From Sphaerisporangium album (GTDB taxonomy: Bacteria; Actinomycetota; Actinomycetes; Streptosporangiales; Streptosporangiaceae), in NCBI RefSeq assembly GCF_003323745.1, contig NZ_QOIL01000001.1, positions 1 through 64,000 of the forward strand: a stretch of 64,000 nucleotides of DNA, written 5' to 3'. Of the stretch, positions 60,058 through 64,000 are shown piece after piece. The translations under genes were made by a program, and so were the position numbers. The notes under the pieces were generated by a model. The model was not told the DNA's origin and made no database searches. It was given only the letters and a program-made list of their open reading frames with translations. Each line of letters starts with the position of its first letter. Within the stretch, counting starts at the first letter, position 1.

Positions 60058-60935
60058 TGCGTTGTACTCCCGCCTTACGCGTGGGTAGTGATCTCGCTCG
60101 TCCCCCGAGTGCGTGTGTGGTGCCGGACTCCTTTCCGCCGCGGAACCGGGGGTCCCGCGGTGCTCACCACTCCGCGGCGCCCGGCCCCGGACGAGCCGTC
60201 CCTCGGCTCACTCCGAACCCTTGGTACTGTGCGGAGAACTTGGCGAGGAAGTTACGCGGCTTTTGCCGGATTTGGAAGCACTTTCGCCCTAACAATTTGA
60301 ACTTTCTATCAGCAAAGAACAAAGGCGTGCTTTCGTGCCTCATGTCCGTTTTGTCTGTATTTGTGCTGCAATGGGAAGATTCTGTGGTTGGCGCGAGAAG
60401 GGTTTCCGCCCGCGGCCATCCCCTGGCCGGCTGTAGCGGTGAAGTGGGCGCGGCCCACGTCTCTCGGCACCCGCATCGCCCACCCCTGCACCCGCGTCGG
60501 CCATCCCCCTGCCTGCGGGCGGCCGTCCCTCGCCCTCCCCACGCCGAGGCGCTGGCCCGCCGCCGCAGAGGGGAGTCGCTCGTGGAGACCCAGCCCTACG
60601 TGCCGGGCCGAACATGGTGGCAGGTGGCGCTTCGGGCGTGCTCGTGCACTTCGACGAGGACGGACTCCTCGAAGTGGCGTTGAAAGCGACGCGGCTCTGA
60701 CCCCCGTTGAGCGAGAACCTATCCGGAACCTCTGCATTTTCAGCGAAAGTCCCGCCCGAAACTCGGCCTGGTTCCTGGACGACCGACAGTGAGGATGTAG
60801 GTGAGCGCCTCCCGGCATATCGGTTCACGCCCGGCATATTCGTTGACGTCGGCGGAGAGCGGGCCTGCGGCTACGTGCGCTCTGTAACGATCTGTACGGG
60901 CCTGCTGTCGAAAAGCGCATTGACAACCATGCTGA
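60058..60935. other. Gene-poor, decayed region upstream of the isomerase gene
   Basis: About 880 bases contain the isomerase promoter region with operator-like ACTTTC (60300-60305) and CACTTTCG near 60280. A short frame at 60614-60700 reads MVAGGASGVLVHFDEDGLLEVALKATRL in pieces and looks like a coding remnant; nothing else is recognisable. Confidence 0.45.
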
Positions 60936-61175
60936 CCCTCATCACCATGTATGCGTTTGCAGCTCGACGTTGACGACCCGACCGGCCAGGTGAGCCGCGA
61001 GCGCTACCTTCCCTACGGAAAACGCCGAGGTGCCGACGACCTTCCCTTCGCCGACCGCGGCGGCGTCTCGGGGCGCTTTGAATGGATTCTGGAATTCCGA
61101 AACGGAAAATGGCTTGTCACTCACCAGATGTTCGTGAAGCACGGCACCATCAACGGGAAACCAATCAAACCATGA
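60936..61175 (+). pseudogene. Tail of an RHS-type polymorphic toxin gene
   Basis: The frame reads LDVDDPTGQVSRERYLPYGK and then RRGADDLPFADRG, which is the end of the RHS core that normally precedes the toxin tip, followed by FEWILEFRNGKWLVTHQMFV and KHGTINGKPIKP, a toxin-like C-terminus. The upstream 1-2 kb RHS body is missing (TGA at 60933-60935 closes the frame), and the RHS part joins the tail without the usual RHS end (DRGFLG...). The ATG at 60951 has no ribosome binding site. It is therefore a decayed remnant. Its stop overlaps the immunity gene by 4 nt (ATGA). Confidence 0.72.
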
Positions 61176-61687
61176 ACGATGTCGTGAGATTTACGATTCC
61201 GGCCGACTTCATATCCTCGAGAATCGCCCTCACCACCGAGGAGCTGGTGTGCGGATACAGAAAGGGCTGGCTTTCGCCGGCGGCGCTCGCCGAACTCGCC
61301 GGGGACTTGTCGGCAGACCTGCCTGACCTGCCGGCCGAGGAGGAGCTGCTGTATCTCCTGCCGAGCGAAATCGAGGAGAAGGTGAGGACGGCCGTCTTAG
61401 CGCGCGACGACGTGGACTGTGCCGATCCGGAGATCGGCAAGGTCTGGGGGTACCTGGCGCTCGCGCGGCTCAACGAGCGCCGGGACACGATCTCAGGCTT
61501 CTGGGACGTCATCGCGATGATCTGGTCAGATCTCGGTTATCCAGACGAAATGGAACCGTTCATCTACCACATGCCCCCGCCTCCGGGTGAGGAGTTCGGC
61601 GAGCCGGCCATGCTGCGGCGACTGGAGTCCTACCTGGCGGACCGGACGAGGTGGTACAGGGCACGCGGGGGTTCTTCGCCCGAATGA
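61172..61687 (+). CDS. DUF2247-family immunity protein
   Basis: The 171-residue cytosolic product (begins MNDVVRFTIPADFISSRIAL) resembles DUF2247 proteins, known as immunity partners in polymorphic toxin systems. The features are ELVCGYRKGWLSPAALAELA, WGYLALARLNERRD and the end motif DLGYPDEMEPFIYHMPPPPGE. ATG 61172 overlaps the toxin tail's stop as ATGA, showing that they were translationally coupled. The gene is intact although its toxin is truncated, so it is either a relic or protects against a sister cell's toxin. Confidence 0.78.
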   Translation: MNDVVRFTIPADFISSRIALTTEELVCGYRKGWLSPAALAELAGDLSADLPDLPAEEELLYLLPSEIEEKVRTAVLARDDVDCADPEIGKVWGYLALARLNERRDTISGFWDVIAMIWSDLGYPDEMEPFIYHMPPPPGEEFGEPAMLRRLESYLADRTRWYRARGGSSPE

Positions 61688-61773
61688 CGTCGGCTCGATG
61701 AGCAGAACCGGCCAGGCCGCCGATGACGCGACCTGGCCGGCGCGCCGCTTAACGCAGGTCTGGGTGGGGCAGC

Positions 61774-61868
61774 CGAGGCCGCCGGTGGCGTGGAGGTTCT
61801 GGCCGGTTATCCAGCGGGCGCCGGGGCCCGCCAGGAAGGCGGCCACGTCGGCCACGTCGGAGGGGTGG
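61774..61868 (-). pseudogene. Duplicated C-terminal fragment of the adjacent SDR gene
   Basis: These bases repeat 61929-62023, the last 30 or so codons of the SDR gene (SDVADVAAFLAGPGARWITG, QNLHATGGL), with about 94 percent identity over about 87 bases by eye. The two copies are 155 nt apart in the same orientation. Only the tail is left. Confidence 0.8.
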
Positions 61869-61923
61869 ACTGCTGGGCCGGGCGCCGGCACACCGACGCT
61901 GACGGCATGAGGAGAGCGGCGGA

Positions 61924-62673
61924 TCAGGCGAGGCCGCCGGTGGCGTGGAGGTTTTGGCCGGTTATCCAGCGGGCGTCGGGGCCGGCGAGGAAGGCGACCA
62001 CGTCGGCCACGTCGGACGGCTGACCCAGGCGGCGTAGGGGGGTGATGGCCGCGACGGTCGTCAGGGCCTCCTCGGGGTTGGTGCGGCGCAGGAGGTCGGT
62101 GTCGGTGGCGCCGGGGGAGACGGTGTTCACGGTGATGCCGCGGGAGCCGAGTTCGACGGCGGCCACGGCGGTGAGTTGCTCGAGGGCGCCCTTGCTCGCG
62201 GCGTACGGGGCGATGCCGGGGGCGGGGCGGACGGTGTTCAGCGTCGAGATGTTGATGATTCTCCCGCCGTCGGGCATGTGCCGGGCCGCGTGGCGGGTGG
62301 TGAGGAAGACGGATTTGGCGTTGACCGTCATGGCGCGGTCGTAGAGGTCCTCGTCCAGGTCGGCGATCGGCGTCGGGGTGAAGCTCATCGCGGCGTTGTT
62401 GACGATGATGTCCACGGGGCCCAGGCGTTCCTCGGCGAGTTCCATCAGGCGCTCGGCGGCGCCCGGGTCGGCCAGGTCGGTCTGGACGGCGTGCGCGGCG
62501 CCGCCCGCCGCCTTCACCGTCTCCTCCACCTCGGCCGCGGCCTCGGCGTCGCTCGCGTAGCTGAACACGACCTCCGCGCCGTCGCGGGCGAGCCGCTCGA
62601 CGATCGCCCTGCCGATGCCCCGGGACCCTCCGGTGACCACGGCCTTCTTCCCCTGGAGCCGGGGTGCTGTCAT
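61924..62673 (-). CDS. SDR-family oxidoreductase, 3-ketoacyl reductase-like
   Basis: The 249-residue classical SDR shows VVTGGSRGIGRAIVERLA, DIIVNNAAMS, IINISTLN, catalytic YAASKGALEQL (YxxxK) and the tail WITGQNLHATGGL. It resembles the FabG-like reductases that act on varied ketones and alcohols. The substrate is unknown. ATG 62673 lacks a clear ribosome binding site on inspection; GAGGCCGCG lies upstream. It follows the dipeptide ABC genes in the same direction. A fragment of its 3' end lies just downstream. Confidence 0.88.
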   Translation of the reverse strand: MTAPRLQGKKAVVTGGSRGIGRAIVERLARDGAEVVFSYASDAEAAAEVEETVKAAGGAAHAVQTDLADPGAAERLMELAEERLGPVDIIVNNAAMSFTPTPIADLDEDLYDRAMTVNAKSVFLTTRHAARHMPDGGRIINISTLNTVRPAPGIAPYAASKGALEQLTAVAAVELGSRGITVNTVSPGATDTDLLRRTNPEEALTTVAAITPLRRLGQPSDVADVVAFLAGPDARWITGQNLHATGGLA

Positions 62674-62795
62674 CGCGGCCTCCCTGCCGTCGATCGGGCT
62701 GGACCTTCTGGGTCGAACCTATGCCGTCGCGATCATCCGCGCGCGGTGGATCAGGCGAGGGCGGGTCCCGGACTCGGGCGAGGACGGCCCGGGAC

Positions 62796-63836
62796 TCAGG
62801 CGAGGGCGGGGTCGAGGACGATGTCCTGGCCGTGGGTGGTGGGGGCCTCGGGGAAGTGGCAGGCGGTCAGGTGGCCCTCGTGGTTGCCCTCCAGGCGGAC
62901 CAGCGGGGGTTCCTCGGTGGTGCACCTGTCCTGGGCCTTCCAGCAGCGGGTGCGGAACCGGCAGCCGGACGGCGGGTCGATGGGGGAGGGGACGTCGCCG
63001 GCGAGGCGGATGCGCTCGACCGGCTCGGTGCCGTCCTCGGGGAGCGCGACCTCGGGGACGGCGGACAGCAGGGCGTGCGTGTACGGGTGGCGCGGGCGTT
63101 CGTAGATCGACGTCCGGTCGCCCACCTCGACGATCTTGCCGAGGTACATCACCGCGACACGCTGCGAGAAGTGCCGCACCACCGCGAGGTCGTGCGCGAT
63201 GAACAGGAACGCGATGCCGAGGTCCCGCTGGAGCTGCTGCAGCAGGTTGATCACCTGCGCCTGGATCGACACGTCCAGCGCGGACACCGGCTCGTCGGCG
63301 ACGATGAGCTTGGGCTCCAGGGCGAGCGCGCGGGCGACGCCGATCCGCTGGCGCTGGCCGCCGGAGAACTCGTGCGGGAACCGGTTGTAGTGCTCGGGGT
63401 TGAGCCCGACGATCTCCAGCAGCTCGCGGACGCGCTTCTGCCGCCCGCCCGGCGGCTCGATGTCGTTGACCTCCATGGGGCCGCTGATGATCGTGCCCAC
63501 AGTGTGCCGGGGGTTCAGCGACGAGTACGGGTCCTGGAAGATCATCTGGATCTCGGACCGGATGGGCCTGAGGTCGCGGCGGCTCGCGTGCGCGATGTCC
63601 TTGCCGTTGTACACGATGCTTCCGGACGTCGGCTCCAGCAGCCGCGCCACCAGGCGCCCGGTGGTGGACTTGCCGCAGCCGGACTCGCCCACCAGGCCGA
63701 GGGTCTCTCCCGCGCCGACGGTGAGGTCGATGCCGTCCACGGCGTGCACACGCCCGATCTGGCGCTTGAAGACCAGCCCGCCGAGGACGGGGAAGTGCTT
63801 GGTCAGGCCGGACAGCTCCAGCAGGGTCTCGGTCAC
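62796..63836 (-). CDS. Oligopeptide/dipeptide ABC transporter ATP-binding protein (DppF/OppF type)
   Basis: The 346-residue product is an ABC ATPase with Walker [10 protein letters not shown] (residues 50-58), the signature SGGQRQR, Walker [13 protein letters not shown] and the H-loop FIAHDL. It has the C-terminal OppF/DppF extension with the cysteines of [17 protein letters not shown] that bind an iron-sulphur cluster or a metal. It would work with the DppD-type partner encoded directly upstream to import peptides. GTG 63836 has AAGGA upstream and overlaps the partner's stop (GTGA). Confidence 0.94.
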   Translation of the reverse strand: MTETLLELSGLTKHFPVLGGLVFKRQIGRVHAVDGIDLTVGAGETLGLVGESGCGKSTTGRLVARLLEPTSGSIVYNGKDIAHASRRDLRPIRSEIQMIFQDPYSSLNPRHTVGTIISGPMEVNDIEPPGGRQKRVRELLEIVGLNPEHYNRFPHEFSGGQRQRIGVARALALEPKLIVADEPVSALDVSIQAQVINLLQQLQRDLGIAFLFIAHDLAVVRHFSQRVAVMYLGKIVEVGDRTSIYERPRHPYTHALLSAVPEVALPEDGTEPVERIRLAGDVPSPIDPPSGCRFRTRCWKAQDRCTTEEPPLVRLEGNHEGHLTACHFPEAPTTHGQDIVLDPALA

Positions 63837-64000
63837 AGGAGTTCCTTGATCTTGCCGTCGAAGATTTCCCGCTTCTGGGCGAGCGTCAGATAGCAGGCGT
63901 CGCGGTGCCCCTCGGCGGGGGACAGCTCGGGCCGCTCGGTGGCGCACACGTCGGACCCCACGAGCTGACGGTGGTCGCACCGGGGGTGGAAGGGGCAGCC
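63833..64000 (-). CDS. Oligopeptide/dipeptide ABC transporter ATP-binding protein (DppD/OppD type), partial
   Basis: These 56 codons, running off the window edge, encode the C-terminal end of the partner ATPase. They contain [10 protein letters not shown], the cysteine-rich OppD/DppD tail, and end in KIKELL. The TGA overlaps the start of the DppF-type gene by 4 nt (GTGA), showing one operon. The ATPase core lies beyond the window. Confidence 0.85.
   Translation of the reverse strand, partial: GCPFHPRCDHRQLVGSDVCATERPELSPAEGHRDACYLTLAQKREIFDGKIKELL

Noticed and set aside
60340-60837. Open frames on the minus strand in the decayed region before the RHS tail
   Set aside because: Low-complexity Pro/Arg/Ser composition, no start signal.

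Overview
The window is high-GC DNA (strongly G/C-biased third codon positions, many GTG and a few TTG starts, several genes that look leaderless) from an actinomycete. The core order metK - priA - two unknown paralogues - def - fmt - rsmB, with rpe further on, is the usual actinobacterial arrangement. A streptosporangial relative (Nonomuraea, Actinomadura or Streptosporangium type) is my inference, not something the sequence proves. No rRNA, tRNA, CRISPR array, phage gene, transposase or intact insertion sequence was found.

Layout. 1-10.6 kb holds one-carbon, replication-restart and translation genes: the metK tail, a 22-bp tandem repeat, priA with a 245-residue low-complexity insertion inside its zinc-binding module, a pair of paralogues of unknown function, def, fmt and rsmB. 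10.8-23.6 kb is a patchwork of secreted and accessory genes: an M43-type metalloprotease, a cupin, a seven-repeat secreted protein, a GNAT acetyltransferase, a LuxR remnant, an ankyrin protein downstream of a 1,469-residue secreted protein with a NucA/NucB-like nuclease end, rpe, a membrane-anchored propeller-like protein and an RmlD-like reductase, with small duplicated and decayed pieces between them.

24-43.7 kb is a carbohydrate-catabolic island. A MalEFG-type ABC importer and an intracellular GH5 hydrolase form one operon, divergent from a LacI regulator. A second operon runs tautomerase - SDR - SMP-30 lactonase - aldo/keto reductase - GH3 glycosidase. Converging on it is a third operon: Zn-alcohol dehydrogenase - SDR - IlvD/Edd sugar-acid dehydratase - FAH-fold dehydratase - 2-oxoglutarate-semialdehyde dehydrogenase - a frameshifted Gfo/Idh/MocA oxidoreductase. 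Together these enzymes fit an oxidative, Weimberg-like route from a pentose to 2-oxoglutarate. A short palindrome (YTTTCSGAAAR) lies at all three catabolic promoters and is a candidate operator for the LacI regulator.

44-55.5 kb carries a TetR/MFS efflux pair with a good palindromic operator between the genes, then a cluster running NCS1 permease - HyuA-like protein - three tandem DUF917 paralogues - PucR-type regulator, bracketed by two nearly identical hairpins. 55.5-60 kb encodes a large secreted PQQ-type sugar dehydrogenase and a Tat-exported TIM-barrel isomerase/epimerase. 60-62.7 kb is decayed DNA containing the tail of an RHS polymorphic toxin that overlaps an intact DUF2247 immunity gene, and a duplicated SDR fragment beside its intact parent. 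The window closes inside a dipeptide/oligopeptide ABC transporter operon (both ATPase genes, one truncated by the window edge).
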